Origin: CAWJMD01 sp963843835
GTDB lineage: Bacteria > Actinomycetota > Actinomycetes > Actinomycetales > CAWJMD01
Assembly: GCA_963843835.1 (NCBI GenBank)
Contig: CAWJMD010000001.1
Span: 620,001 to 684,000 of the forward strand
DNA: 64,000 nucleotides
Reading direction: 5' to 3'
Positions within the stretch are counted from its first letter, which is position 1. The number at the start of each line of letters is the position of its first letter. The notes under the pieces were generated by a model. That model had not been told where the DNA came from and did not search any database. It saw only the letters and a list, made by a program, of their open reading frames with translations. The position numbers and the translations under genes are program-made. Positions 7,404-15,743 of the stretch are shown here, in pieces.

Positions 7404-8553
7404 CGTCCTGGACGAGCTGGTCGCCTGGTGGGGCGAGGGCCGCGCCGTCGGGGTCGGCACCGTCGTCGCGACCTGGCGGTCGGCACCGCGCCCCGCCGGC
7501 GCGAGCATGCTCGTCGGCCCCGGCGGCGAGGTGGTCGGCAGCGTCTCGGGCGGCTGCGTGGAGGGCGCCCTCTACGAGCTCGCGACAGAGGTCGTCCAGA
7601 CGGGGGCGCCGGTCCTCCAGCGGTACGGGGTCAGCGACGAGGACGCGTTCGCGGTCGGGCTGACCTGCGGCGGCATCCTGGACGTCTTCGTCGAGCGCGT
7701 GGACCGGACCTCCTTCCCGCAGCTCGCCGACGTCGCCGCGGACGTCGAGGCGGGACGGCCCGTGGCGGTCGCGACAGTGGTGTCGCACGCCGACCGGAGC
7801 CTCGTCGGACGGCGCATGGTGGTCCGCCCCGCGGACGCGCACGCCGTGGACGCGGCCGCGACGCTCGGCTCACCGCGCCTCGACGCCGCGGTCACGGACG
7901 ACGCGCGGGGACTGCTGGCGGCCGGACGGACCGAGACCCTGGAGTACGGCCCCGACGGGCAACGACGTGGAGAGGGCGCCCGCGTCTTCGTCGCGAGCTA
8001 CGCACCCCGCCCCCGGATGATCGTCTTCGGGGCGATCGACTTCGCCTCCGCCCTGGCCCGGACCGGCGCGTTCCTCGGCTACCGGGTCACGGTCTGCGAC
8101 GCCCGACCGGTCTTCGCCACGCAGTCTCGGTTCCCCGACGCCGACGAGGTCGTCGTCGACTGGCCGCACCGCTACCTGGCGGCCCAGGCGGAGCAGGGGA
8201 AGGTCGACGAGCGCACGGTCCTCGCCGTGCTCACGCACGACCCCAAGTTCGACGTGCCTCTCCTCGAGGTCGCTCTTCGTCTGCCGCCCGTCGCCTACAT
8301 CGGCGCGATGGGCTCGCGCGCCACCCACGACGACCGCGCGGCGAGGCTGTCGGCAGCCGGCGTCGCGCCGGAGGAGATGGCGAGGCTGTCGTCGCCGATC
8401 GGGCTCGACCTCGGGGCCCGCACGCCGGAGGAGACCGCCATCTCGATGGCGGCCGAGATCATCGCCCTGCGGTGGAACGGCACCGGGCGGCGACTGAGCG
8501 ATCTCACCGGGCCGGTGCACCACGAAGGTCGGCCCGAGCACGCCGCACCGTGA
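7396..8553 (+). CDS. xdhC: XdhC/CoxI family molybdenum-cofactor insertion protein
   Basis: 385 aa. I choose GTG 7396 over the upstream in-frame GTG 7381 because GGAGGG (7383-7388) sits 7 nt before it and the resulting start MRDVLDELVAWW matches the family. N-terminal XdhC/CoxI domain: VATWRSAPRPAGASMLV and SGGCVEGALYE with its conserved cysteine, then VGLTCGGILDVFVE. C-terminal Rossmann domain: RMIVFGAIDFASALARTGAF, then YIGAMGSRATHDDR. XdhC proteins bind sulfurated Moco and deliver it to molybdenum hydroxylases. The coxSLM operon begins 104 bases downstream, its probable client. Confidence 0.92.
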   Translation: MRDVLDELVAWWGEGRAVGVGTVVATWRSAPRPAGASMLVGPGGEVVGSVSGGCVEGALYELATEVVQTGAPVLQRYGVSDEDAFAVGLTCGGILDVFVERVDRTSFPQLADVAADVEAGRPVAVATVVSHADRSLVGRRMVVRPADAHAVDAAATLGSPRLDAAVTDDARGLLAAGRTETLEYGPDGQRRGEGARVFVASYAPRPRMIVFGAIDFASALARTGAFLGYRVTVCDARPVFATQSRFPDADEVVVDWPHRYLAAQAEQGKVDERTVLAVLTHDPKFDVPLLEVALRLPPVAYIGAMGSRATHDDRAARLSAAGVAPEEMARLSSPIGLDLGARTPEETAISMAAEIIALRWNGTGRRLSDLTGPVHHEGRPEHAAP

Positions 8554-8568
8554 GATCTGCGCCAGCGC

Positions 8569-8626
8569 TTGCGCAATCAACCGCGTCAGCATTGGATCAG
8601 GTGTGACCCGCGCCACAACGCTGTGG
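8569..8626. promoter_or_regulatory. Inverted repeats upstream of coxS
   Basis: TTGCGCAA (8569-8576) is a perfect palindrome, and GCCACA-ACGC-TGTGGC (8611-8626) is a 6-bp inverted repeat. Both lie in the 104-base gap before coxS and may be operator sites for the cox operon. No convincing -35/-10 pair is seen. Confidence 0.35.
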
Positions 8627-8657
8627 CCGCGACCCGATTCACCACGGAGGTCCGAAA

Positions 8658-9125
8658 GTGCGCATCACGGTCAAGGTGGACGGGGTCAGCAGTACAGACG
8701 ACGTCGCCCCACGCACGCTCCTGGTCCACTACCTGCGAGAGACGCTGGGGAAGACGGGCACCGTGATCGGGTGTGACACCAGCAACTGCGGCGCCTGCAC
8801 CGTGCACCTCGACGGGGTCAGCGTGAAGTCGTGCACCGTCCTCGCCGTGCAGGCGGACGGGGCGGAGGTCACCACGATCGAGGGGCTGTCGAGTGACGGC
8901 CAGCTGCATCCGATGCAGAAGGCCTTCCACGAGAACCACGGCCTGCAGTGCGGCTACTGCACCCCCGGCATGATCATGGCGGGTTGCGCCCTCCTGGCCG
9001 AGAACCCGTCGCCGACGGAGTCCGAGGTGCGAGAGGGACTGGAGGGCAACCTGTGTCGGTGTACGGGGTACCAGAACATCGTCAAGTCCGTGCTCGCGGC
9101 CGCTGAGGCGGGGGGTACCCGGTGA
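8658..9125 (+). CDS. coxS: CO-dehydrogenase-type small subunit, two [2Fe-2S] clusters
   Basis: 155 aa, the standard length. The N-terminal plant-type ferredoxin domain binds one cluster through C39, C44, C47 and C59 (GCDTSNCGACTVH); the C-terminal helical domain binds the second through C98, C101, C133 and C135 (LQCGYCTPGM and NLCRCTGYQNI). The subunit passes electrons from the molybdenum site of CoxL to the FAD of CoxM. GTG start with GGAGG 7 nt upstream (8646-8650). It overlaps coxL by GTGA and heads the S-L-M-G operon, the order seen in form II clusters. Confidence 0.95.
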   Translation: MRITVKVDGVSSTDDVAPRTLLVHYLRETLGKTGTVIGCDTSNCGACTVHLDGVSVKSCTVLAVQADGAEVTTIEGLSSDGQLHPMQKAFHENHGLQCGYCTPGMIMAGCALLAENPSPTESEVREGLEGNLCRCTGYQNIVKSVLAAAEAGGTR

Positions 9126-11596
9126 CTGCCACCCAGGAGCGCCCCTCCCCGCAGGTCGGTCAGGCGCGGCGTCGCAAGGAGGACGCCCGCCTCATCACCG
9201 GTCGTACGCGCTGGACCGACAACATCGTGCTGCCGGGGATGTTGCACCTGGCCTTCGTACGCAGCCCCTACGCGCACGCGACGATCACCTCCGTCGACGT
9301 CGAGGCCGCCAAGGCCGCGCCGGACGTGGTGGCGGTGCTGACGGGTGCCGACATCGACGACGAACAGGGCAGCCTGCCGACCGCCTGGCCGATCACTGCC
9401 GACATGAAGAACCCTCGCCACCCGGCCATGCCCGCAGACCGGGTCGCGTTCGCGGGCGAGGCCGTCGCGGTCGTCGTGGCGCGCTCGGCGGCCGCGGCCC
9501 GCGACGCCGCCGACCTCGTCGACGTGGACTACGACGAGCTGCCCGCCGTCCTCGACATGGCCACAGCCCTCGATGAAGGCGCACCCCTGGCCCACCCTGA
9601 CCTGGGCACCAACGAGAGCGCGACGTGGGTGTTCGACTCGGCCGAGGCGGGCACCGGCGAGGACGTCGAGGACGCGATCACCGCCGCCCGCGCCGACGGC
9701 GTGGTGATCGAGCGCACGCTCCGGCAGCAGCGGCTGGCCCCCGCCTTCATGGAGCCGCGGTCGGTCGTGGTCGACCCCACGGGTGAGCAGATCACGATGT
9801 GGTCGTCGACCCAGGTGCCACACATCGTCCGGGTCATGATGGCGCTGGTCACCGGTGTGCCCGAGTCGAAGATCCGGGTCGTCGCCCCGGATGTCGGGGG
9901 CGGTTTCGGCGGCAAGCTGCAGTTCACGCCCGAGGAGCTGGCGACGTTCCTCGTCGCCAAGCGCCTGGGCAAGCCGGTGAAGTTCACCGAGACGCGCACG
10001 GAGTCCCTCATGACGGGGCACCACGGACGCGACCAGATCCAGAAGCTCACGCTGGCCGCGACGAAGGAGGGCAGGGTCACCGGCCTCAAGGTGGAGCTGC
10101 TCGCGGACATGGGCGCCTACCTGGGGCTGGTCACGCCGGGCGTGCCGATCCTCGGGGCGTTCATGTACAACGCCATCTACAAGTTCGCGGCCTACCGCTT
10201 CTCGTGCACCAACGTCTTCACGAACAAGACCTGGACCGACGCCTACCGCGGTGCCGGCCGTCCGGAGGCGACGTTCGCGATCGAGCGCATGATGGACGAG
10301 CTCGCGGTCGAGCTGGGTGAGGACCCGCTCGAGGTCCGCAGGCGGAACTGGATCACGCACGACGAGTTCCCCTTCACCTCGGTGGCGGGGCTCGAGTACG
10401 ACTCGGGCAACTACGAGGCGGCGACGGACCGGGCGGTCGAGCTCTTCGACTACGAGGGGCTGCGTCGGGAGCAGGCCGAGCGTCGCGAACGCAAGGACCC
10501 CGTCCAGCTCGGCATCGGCGTCTCGACCTTCACGGAGATGTGCGGTCTCGCCCCCTCGAGGGTGCTGGGGGCGCTCCGGTACGCGGCCGGCGGCTGGGAG
10601 AGCGCGTCGATCCGCATGCTGCCCACCGGCAAGGTCGAGGTGGTGACCGGAGTCAGTCCCCACGGACAGGGCCACGAGACGGCGTGGAGCCAGATCGTGG
10701 CGGACCAGCTGGGCGTCGCCTTCGAGGACGTCGAGGTCCTGCACGGCGACACCCAGGTCTCCGCGCGCGGACTGGACACGTACGGGTCCCGCTCGTTGGT
10801 CGTCGGCGGGATCGCCGTCGTCAAGGCGGCGCAGAAGGTGATCGAGAAGGCCCGTCCGATCGCGGCCCACCAGCTCGAGGTCGACGCTGCCGACCTGGAG
10901 TTCGCGGACGGCCGCTTCTCGGTCAAGGGCACGGACAAGGGGATGGGGCTCGCCGAGGTGGCGTTCGCCGTGTTCTCGTCGCACAACCTGCCGGACGGGG
11001 TGGAGCCGAGCCTCGACTCCGAGGCCGCGTTCGACCCCGACAACTTCTCCTACCCGCACGGGACGCACCTGTGCGCCACCGACGTGGACACCGAGACCGG
11101 TCGGGTCACCATCCGCAGCTACGTCTGCGTCGACGACGTCGGCGTGGTGGTGAACCCGCAGATCGTCGAGGGCCAGGTGCACGGCGGGATCCTGCAAGGC
11201 ATCTCGCAGGCGCTCTGGGAGGAGGCCGTCCACGACGAGCAGGGCACCCTGACCACCGCCACGTTCGTCGACTACCTGCTGCCGACGGCCGTCGACGCCC
11301 CCCACCTGACGACGGACCGCACGACGACCCCGTCGACGACCAACCCCCTGGGAGTCAAGGGCGTCGGGGAGGCCGGCGCCATCGCGTCGACGCCCGCGGT
11401 GGTCAACTCCGTGCTCGATGCGGTCCGCCACCTCGGCGTCCGTGACATCGAGATGCCGCTCTCCCCACAGCGTGTCTGGAAGGCGATCACCGGAGCGGGT
11501 ACCGCAGGCCCCGCGTCGGAGGCCGCCGCCGCCGGGTCGCACTGGGAGGAACCGGTGCAGTCCGGCGGGATCGAGCCCGAGGGAGACCGCGCATGA
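9122..11596 (+). CDS. coxL: Form II CO-dehydrogenase-like molybdenum hydroxylase large subunit
   Basis: 824 aa. The xanthine-oxidase-family catalytic subunit carrying Moco. Motifs: KEDARLITGRTRWTDNI at the start, PDVGGGFGGKLQ (about 255-266), and the active-site loop AYRGAGR (about 374-380). True aerobic CO dehydrogenases (form I) carry AYXCSFR here with the Cu-binding cysteine; AYRGAGR defines form II, whose in vivo substrate is unsettled and may not be CO. The C-terminal VKGVGEAGAI is the conserved segment containing the catalytic glutamate. Translationally coupled to coxS and coxM by 4-bp overlaps. Soluble, probably membrane-associated through CoxG. Confidence 0.95.
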   Translation: MTATQERPSPQVGQARRRKEDARLITGRTRWTDNIVLPGMLHLAFVRSPYAHATITSVDVEAAKAAPDVVAVLTGADIDDEQGSLPTAWPITADMKNPRHPAMPADRVAFAGEAVAVVVARSAAAARDAADLVDVDYDELPAVLDMATALDEGAPLAHPDLGTNESATWVFDSAEAGTGEDVEDAITAARADGVVIERTLRQQRLAPAFMEPRSVVVDPTGEQITMWSSTQVPHIVRVMMALVTGVPESKIRVVAPDVGGGFGGKLQFTPEELATFLVAKRLGKPVKFTETRTESLMTGHHGRDQIQKLTLAATKEGRVTGLKVELLADMGAYLGLVTPGVPILGAFMYNAIYKFAAYRFSCTNVFTNKTWTDAYRGAGRPEATFAIERMMDELAVELGEDPLEVRRRNWITHDEFPFTSVAGLEYDSGNYEAATDRAVELFDYEGLRREQAERRERKDPVQLGIGVSTFTEMCGLAPSRVLGALRYAAGGWESASIRMLPTGKVEVVTGVSPHGQGHETAWSQIVADQLGVAFEDVEVLHGDTQVSARGLDTYGSRSLVVGGIAVVKAAQKVIEKARPIAAHQLEVDAADLEFADGRFSVKGTDKGMGLAEVAFAVFSSHNLPDGVEPSLDSEAAFDPDNFSYPHGTHLCATDVDTETGRVTIRSYVCVDDVGVVVNPQIVEGQVHGGILQGISQALWEEAVHDEQGTLTTATFVDYLLPTAVDAPHLTTDRTTTPSTTNPLGVKGVGEAGAIASTPAVVNSVLDAVRHLGVRDIEMPLSPQRVWKAITGAGTAGPASEAAAAGSHWEEPVQSGGIEPEGDRA

Positions 11597-12459
11597 TCCC
11601 CGTCGACTTCGAGTACGTGGCTCCCGACAGCATCGAGGAGGCACTGGCCACGCTCGGCAGGGCCCTCTCGGACGGCACCGACGTCAAGCTGATGGGCGGT
11701 GGGCAGAGCCTCCTCCCCGTGCTCCGGCTGCGACTCGCCGCCCCCGAGCTCGTCGTCGACCTGAGACGGGTCGGGGGTCTGCAGGGCATCCGTGACGACG
11801 GCGACCACGTGGTGATCGGGGCGATGACGACGCATGACGCGGTGCACAAGGACCCGCTCGTGGCCGAGCACGTGGCCCTCCTGCGCGAGACGGTGGCCAC
11901 GGTCGCCGATCCTCAGGTGCGCCACCGCGGCACGCTGGGAGGGGCCCTGGTGCACGCCGACCCGGCGGGCGACCTGCCGGCAGCCGTCCTGGCGCTCGAC
12001 GCGGAGATGGTGATCGCGGGCCAGGGGGGCGGACGGCGGACGGTCACGGCGGCTGACTTCTTCACCGACCTCTTCGCCACCGCGGTCGGCGAGGACGAGC
12101 TGCTGGTCGAGGTGCGGGTGCCCAAGTTCACCGGCTGGGGCGCCGACTACCAGAAGTTCACGCGCGTCGCCCATGCCTGGGCCATCGTCGCCGTGGCCGC
12201 CGCCGTGCGCGTGCAGGACGGGCAGATCGCGGAGGCGAGGGTGGGGCTGACCAACATGGGCTCGGTCCCGCTCCGTGCCACGGCCGTCGAGCAGGCGCTC
12301 GTCGGTCGCGCGGCCACGCCGGACGCCATCCGGGAGGCAGCGCTCTCGGCGGGCGAGGGCACGAGCCCGCCCACCGACGCCAACGCCGACTCCGACTACC
12401 GGCGGCACCTCGCCGGCGTGCTCGCGGCGCGCGCCGTCACCGCCGCGGCAGGAGGCTGA
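11593..12459 (+). CDS. coxM: CO-dehydrogenase-type medium subunit (FAD-binding)
   Basis: 288 aa, normal length. FAD-binding PCMH-type domain with the pyrophosphate loop KLMGGGQSLLPVLRLR (about 33-48) and RHRGTLGGALVHADPAGD (about 112-129), the second FAD motif; a C-terminal CO_deh_flav_C domain follows (AWAIVAVAAAVRVQDGQIAEARVGLTNMG, split by family convention). It takes electrons from the CoxS clusters and gives them to quinone or another acceptor. The start ATG overlaps the coxL stop by ATGA. Six bases separate it from coxG. Confidence 0.95.
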   Translation: MIPVDFEYVAPDSIEEALATLGRALSDGTDVKLMGGGQSLLPVLRLRLAAPELVVDLRRVGGLQGIRDDGDHVVIGAMTTHDAVHKDPLVAEHVALLRETVATVADPQVRHRGTLGGALVHADPAGDLPAAVLALDAEMVIAGQGGGRRTVTAADFFTDLFATAVGEDELLVEVRVPKFTGWGADYQKFTRVAHAWAIVAVAAAVRVQDGQIAEARVGLTNMGSVPLRATAVEQALVGRAATPDAIREAALSAGEGTSPPTDANADSDYRRHLAGVLAARAVTAAAGG

Positions 12460-12465
12460 TCCACC

Positions 12466-13167
12466 ATGGAGCTGCACCACGAGTTCACCGTCCCGATGGG
12501 CGTGGACGATGCCTGGACGGCTTTCAACGACCTCGAGCGGATCGCGCCGTGCTTCCCCGGGGCGGCCATCACCTCCGTGGACGGGGACGACTTCACCGGC
12601 ACGGCCAAGGTCAAGCTCGGGCCGATCTCGATGCAGTACAGCGGCACCGGGACGTTCACCGAGCGGGACGAGGGGGCCAAGCGGGCGGTGATCTCGGCCT
12701 CCGGCAAGGACAAGCGCGGTAACGGGACCGCAGGTGCCGTGATCACCGCCTCCCTGCACAGCGAGGGGGACGCGCTGACCCGCGTCGTCGTCGAGACGGA
12801 TCTCAAGATCACCGGCCGTCCTGCCCAGTTCGGCCGTGGGGTGATCGAGGACGTCGGCGGCACGATCCTCGGGCAGTTCGCCGACTGCCTGTCCCGCACC
12901 CTGGCCACCTCGGGCGAGCCCGCTGCCGCCGAGGTGCCCACGGCGGACGTCGAGGCGGCGACGCCCCGGGCTGCGGTACAGGAGGCGGAGGGCACCGCCC
13001 CCGTACCGCTGGCCGCACCCGCCGCGGCGAGCGAGCCGGTCGAGCTCGACCTGGGGTCGGTGGTCGGCCCCGCGCTGCTCCAGCGCTACTGGCCGATGAT
13101 GGTCGCCGTCGCGGTGACGGCCGTGGTCACCGCCGTCGTCACATGGGCGGTCGCACGACGGCGGTGA
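12466..13167 (+). CDS. coxG: CoxG-like SRPBCC protein with C-terminal membrane anchor
   Basis: 233 aa. Residues 1-150 form the CoxG/SRPBCC fold (ELHHEFTVPMGVDDAWTAFNDLERIAPCFPGA, split into its parts: VDDAWTAF and APCFPGA are the recognisable pieces). A linker rich in Ala, Glu and Pro follows, then a single hydrophobic helix YWPMMVAVAVTAVVTAVVTW with a basic end ARRR. CoxG recruits CO dehydrogenase to the cytoplasmic membrane and binds menaquinone in form I systems. The same anchoring job is inferred here. It is the last gene of the operon, 7 bases from the convergent WXG100 gene. Confidence 0.88.
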   Translation: MELHHEFTVPMGVDDAWTAFNDLERIAPCFPGAAITSVDGDDFTGTAKVKLGPISMQYSGTGTFTERDEGAKRAVISASGKDKRGNGTAGAVITASLHSEGDALTRVVVETDLKITGRPAQFGRGVIEDVGGTILGQFADCLSRTLATSGEPAAAEVPTADVEAATPRAAVQEAEGTAPVPLAAPAAASEPVELDLGSVVGPALLQRYWPMMVAVAVTAVVTAVVTWAVARRR

Positions 13168-13173
13168 CGGGGG

Positions 13174-13464
13174 TCAGCGGGTGAACATCCGAGCGGTGGC
13201 CTGCTCCGCGTCGGCGTAGGTCGTCGCCGCCGCGGCCAGGGCGGTGCTGATCTGCTCCAGGGACGTCTTGACGCGCTCCTGCGTGCCGCGCCAGTCCTCG
13301 ACGACGACCTGGAACTGGCCGGCCGCCTGGCCCTTCCAGCTTCCCTGCAGGTCGAGGAGGTTGCGCATCATCCGGTCGACCTCGGCGCTGATCGTCGCGA
13401 CCGACCCCCGAACCGCCGTGCTGGCGGTGCTGACCTGTGCGCTGTCGACCTCGAAGCGGCTCAT
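13174..13464 (-). CDS. WXG100 (ESAT-6-like) protein
   Basis: 96 aa from ATG 13464, chosen over an upstream start at 13512 because GGGAGG sits 5 nt before it and the protein then has the family's usual length of about 100 residues. Two predicted helices flank the central W-x-G turn in LQGSWKGQAAGQF; the sequence is rich in Ala, Ser and Thr with few prolines. The C-terminal YADAEQ fits the YxxxD/E secretion signal (Y-A-D-A-E). WXG100 proteins are secreted as helical dimers by type VII (ESX) systems, but no ESX gene is visible in this window, so it is an orphan here. Confidence 0.85.
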   Translation of the reverse strand: MSRFEVDSAQVSTASTAVRGSVATISAEVDRMMRNLLDLQGSWKGQAAGQFQVVVEDWRGTQERVKTSLEQISTALAAAATTYADAEQATARMFTR

Positions 13465-13541
13465 GACGTCCTCCCTGGTTCGGGGAGGCCGGTCGACCTC
13501 CGTTAACGCCATCGAACAGCATCCAACGCCTATGAAAGCCG

Positions 13542-13550
13542 TTATCCACA
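13542..13550 (+). promoter_or_regulatory. Perfect single DnaA box TTATCCACA
   Basis: TTATCCACA occurs once in the gap between the divergent WXG100 and diguanylate cyclase genes. One box alone can arise by chance, but in AT-poor DNA this string is unusual and it could bind DnaA as a regulator. Confidence 0.35.
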
Positions 13551-13620
13551 GATGGCGGGGTCGCCCGTGTCACCCTGTGTGAGCATTCAACTCCGGATGT
13601 CCCTCTGCCGATGACCAAGG

Positions 13621-15093
13621 GTGACCTGGCGCTCTCTCATGCCGTTCGGGCTGCTGGTGCTGGCGCTGGCGGCCTACCCGGTCATCCCCCTCGACGGCGT
13701 CGCCGAGGAGGTCGTATACGACGCGATCGCCGTCGCCGCGCTCGGCGTGGCCCTGGCCGCGCTCCTCCGGCGCCGGCCGACCCCGTCGACGGGGTGGGTG
13801 CTCGTGCTCGCCGGCTACGGGCTGTGGCTGGTGGGCGACCTGGTCTGGACCGTGGAGCGCTACGTCGTCGGCGCTGCCCACTTCCCCTCGGCCTCCGACG
13901 TGCCGTACCTGGCCGCGTACGGGCTCCTCGCGGCCGGCGCCCAGTCGTTCTCGCGGTCGAGACTGAGTCGTCGCGACCTCACCGCTCTGCTGGACGCGGC
14001 CATCCTGGCGGCCGGGGTCGCTGTACCGGCCGTCGTGTTCGTCGTCCTCCCGGCGGCAGCCGACTCGTCACTGACGGGCTGGGGCAAGGTCATCTCCTCC
14101 GCCTACCCGCTCGGCGACATCCTCGTGCTCGCCGTCGTCGTGCGCCTGGTGCTCGCCCACGGCGCCCTGTCGTGGTCGCTGGCCGGGCTCGTCGGCTCGC
14201 TGACGTCCGTCTTCGCCGCGGACCTGTGGTGGAACGGGCTGGCCATCGGTGACCCGACCGCGGACCCCTTGGGGACCGACGTGCTCTGGCTCGCCGGGTA
14301 CGTGCTGCTCGCCGGGGCGGTCCTGCACCCGTCGATGCTCGATCTGGCGGAGGCCCCCGCCGGGCGCGATCGGCCGCCCTCGGGCGGGCGGCTGACGCTC
14401 CTGACGCTCGGGTCGCTGCTGCCCGCCGCGACCCTCCTCTTCGCCGGTGTCCGCGGTGGCGAGGTGCCCTGGCTGCCGGTGTCGGTCGGCGGTGCGCTGC
14501 TGACCTTCCTGGTCGTCCTGCGGATGGCCGGGCTCCTCGACCAGGTCCGGCAGCAGTCGGTGCAGCTGACCGCCCTCGCCCGAAGCGACGAGCTGACGGG
14601 CGCTCCGAACCGGCGGACCTGGGACCACGAGCTGTCCCGGGCCTGCGCCGTGGCCAGGGACCGCGACACCCCGTTGTGCGTGGCGATCGTCGACCTCGAC
14701 CACTTCAAGCACTACAACGACCGGTTCGGGCACCCTGCCGGCGACAGGCTGCTGCGCGAGGCCGTGGCGGCCTGGACGGAGGCGCTCGGCCCGGCCGGCA
14801 TGCTGGCCCGGTACGGGGGCGAGGAGTTCACGCTCCTGCTTCCCGGCACCGACGTGGCGGAAGCGGCCGCGAGGGTCGACGTGCTGCGCGCCGTCACGCC
14901 CGGAGGTCAGACCTTCTCCGCCGGCGTCGCCCGGTGGGAGCCGGGTACCGAACCCGGGGACGTCCTCGAGGCGGCCGACAAGGCGCTGTACGCCGCCAAG
15001 CGTGGCGGGCGCGACCGCGTGGAGGTGGCGGGTGGGTTGGCCTGGCAGGGTGCCGCCGACAGACCCCTGCAGCCCGTTCAGGTCTCGAGCTGA
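13621..15093 (+). CDS. Membrane-bound diguanylate cyclase (GGDEF)
   Basis: 490 aa from GTG 13621; ATG 13639 is an equally possible start. The first 300 residues hold about eight to nine hydrophobic segments (for example PFGLLVLALAAYPVIPL and LTFLVVLRMAGLL), then a GGDEF domain: ALARSDELTGAPNRRTW, IVDLDHFKHYNDRFGHPAG, and the signature RYGGEEF at about 397-403, which is compatible with catalysis. No obvious RxxD inhibitory site precedes the signature. It would synthesise c-di-GMP from two GTP. The stop overlaps the end of the convergent HD gene by 16 bp. The signal sensed by the membrane domain is unknown. Confidence 0.88.
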   Translation: MTWRSLMPFGLLVLALAAYPVIPLDGVAEEVVYDAIAVAALGVALAALLRRRPTPSTGWVLVLAGYGLWLVGDLVWTVERYVVGAAHFPSASDVPYLAAYGLLAAGAQSFSRSRLSRRDLTALLDAAILAAGVAVPAVVFVVLPAAADSSLTGWGKVISSAYPLGDILVLAVVVRLVLAHGALSWSLAGLVGSLTSVFAADLWWNGLAIGDPTADPLGTDVLWLAGYVLLAGAVLHPSMLDLAEAPAGRDRPPSGGRLTLLTLGSLLPAATLLFAGVRGGEVPWLPVSVGGALLTFLVVLRMAGLLDQVRQQSVQLTALARSDELTGAPNRRTWDHELSRACAVARDRDTPLCVAIVDLDHFKHYNDRFGHPAGDRLLREAVAAWTEALGPAGMLARYGGEEFTLLLPGTDVAEAAARVDVLRAVTPGGQTFSAGVARWEPGTEPGDVLEAADKALYAAKRGGRDRVEVAGGLAWQGAADRPLQPVQVSS

Positions 15094-15743
15094 CCCAGGC
15101 GCATACGCAGCTCGCCGATCTCCGCGCCGACCTGGGTGCGGGCGCGGTGCTCCCAGGCCGTGCGTCCCGCGTCCGACACGAACAGGGTCGGACGGCCGAC
15201 GAGCTGCTCGAGCACGGCCAGCCGCCCGGTGGTGAACGTGTGGTCGTCCAGGTGCGCGTACTCGGACCGCACGCCCTGGACGTAGCGGCGGTACCGCTCG
15301 GGTTCCGAGGCGAGCACGGCCAGGTCCGCGTCGAGCAGGGCCGCCCGCTCGGGGTCGTCCCGAGCTGTCGACGCGTCGTGGGCGATGGTCGCGAGGACCA
15401 GCCGGCCGACCCGGGCCGTGGCGGCCTCGTCCACACCCAGCCGCCCCAGCGCCGTCGTCGCGAGCGCGGCGCTCGCCCGCTCGTCCACTCCCGGCGCCCC
15501 CTCGTAGACGGCGTCGTGGAACCAGGCCGCCAGCACGGGGGCCGGTCCGGCGGCGCCCAGGTCGTCGAGACGGGCCAGGACCTCCGTCAGGTGCTCGAGG
15601 TCGTGGTAGGCGCGGTGAGGCTGTGCCCACCGGTCGAGGAGGTCAGCGGCGACGGCGTCGAGCTCGTCCGCCGTTGCCGTGGCGCCGAGGGCTCGGCACG
15701 CGGCGGCGAACGTGTCGCGCGGGACGGCGACGTCGGCTCTCAC
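15078..15743 (-). CDS. HD-superfamily metal-dependent phosphohydrolase
   Basis: 221 aa from GTG 15743, which overlaps the helD-like stop by GTGA, so the two are translationally coupled. Motifs: RAYHDLEHLTEVL and WFHDAVYEGAPG, the His and His-Asp ligands of the predicted HD fold of COG4339-type proteins. Substrate unknown; members of this group are usually annotated simply as metal-dependent HD phosphohydrolases. Its 3' end overlaps the diguanylate cyclase gene on the other strand by 16 bp. The longer frame upstream is a shadow of the helicase. Confidence 0.8.
   Translation of the reverse strand: MRADVAVPRDTFAAACRALGATATADELDAVAADLLDRWAQPHRAYHDLEHLTEVLARLDDLGAAGPAPVLAAWFHDAVYEGAPGVDERASAALATTALGRLGVDEAATARVGRLVLATIAHDASTARDDPERAALLDADLAVLASEPERYRRYVQGVRSEYAHLDDHTFTTGRLAVLEQLVGRPTLFVSDAGRTAWEHRARTQVGAEIGELRMRLGQLET

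Noticed and set aside
9122..11596. Form I (true) aerobic CO dehydrogenase
   Set aside because: The active-site loop is AYRGAGR, not AYXCSFR, and the gene order is S-L-M rather than M-S-L.
8954..11644. 896-codon open frame on the - strand opposite coxL
   Set aside because: Shadow of coxL with no recognisable domain and no ribosome site.
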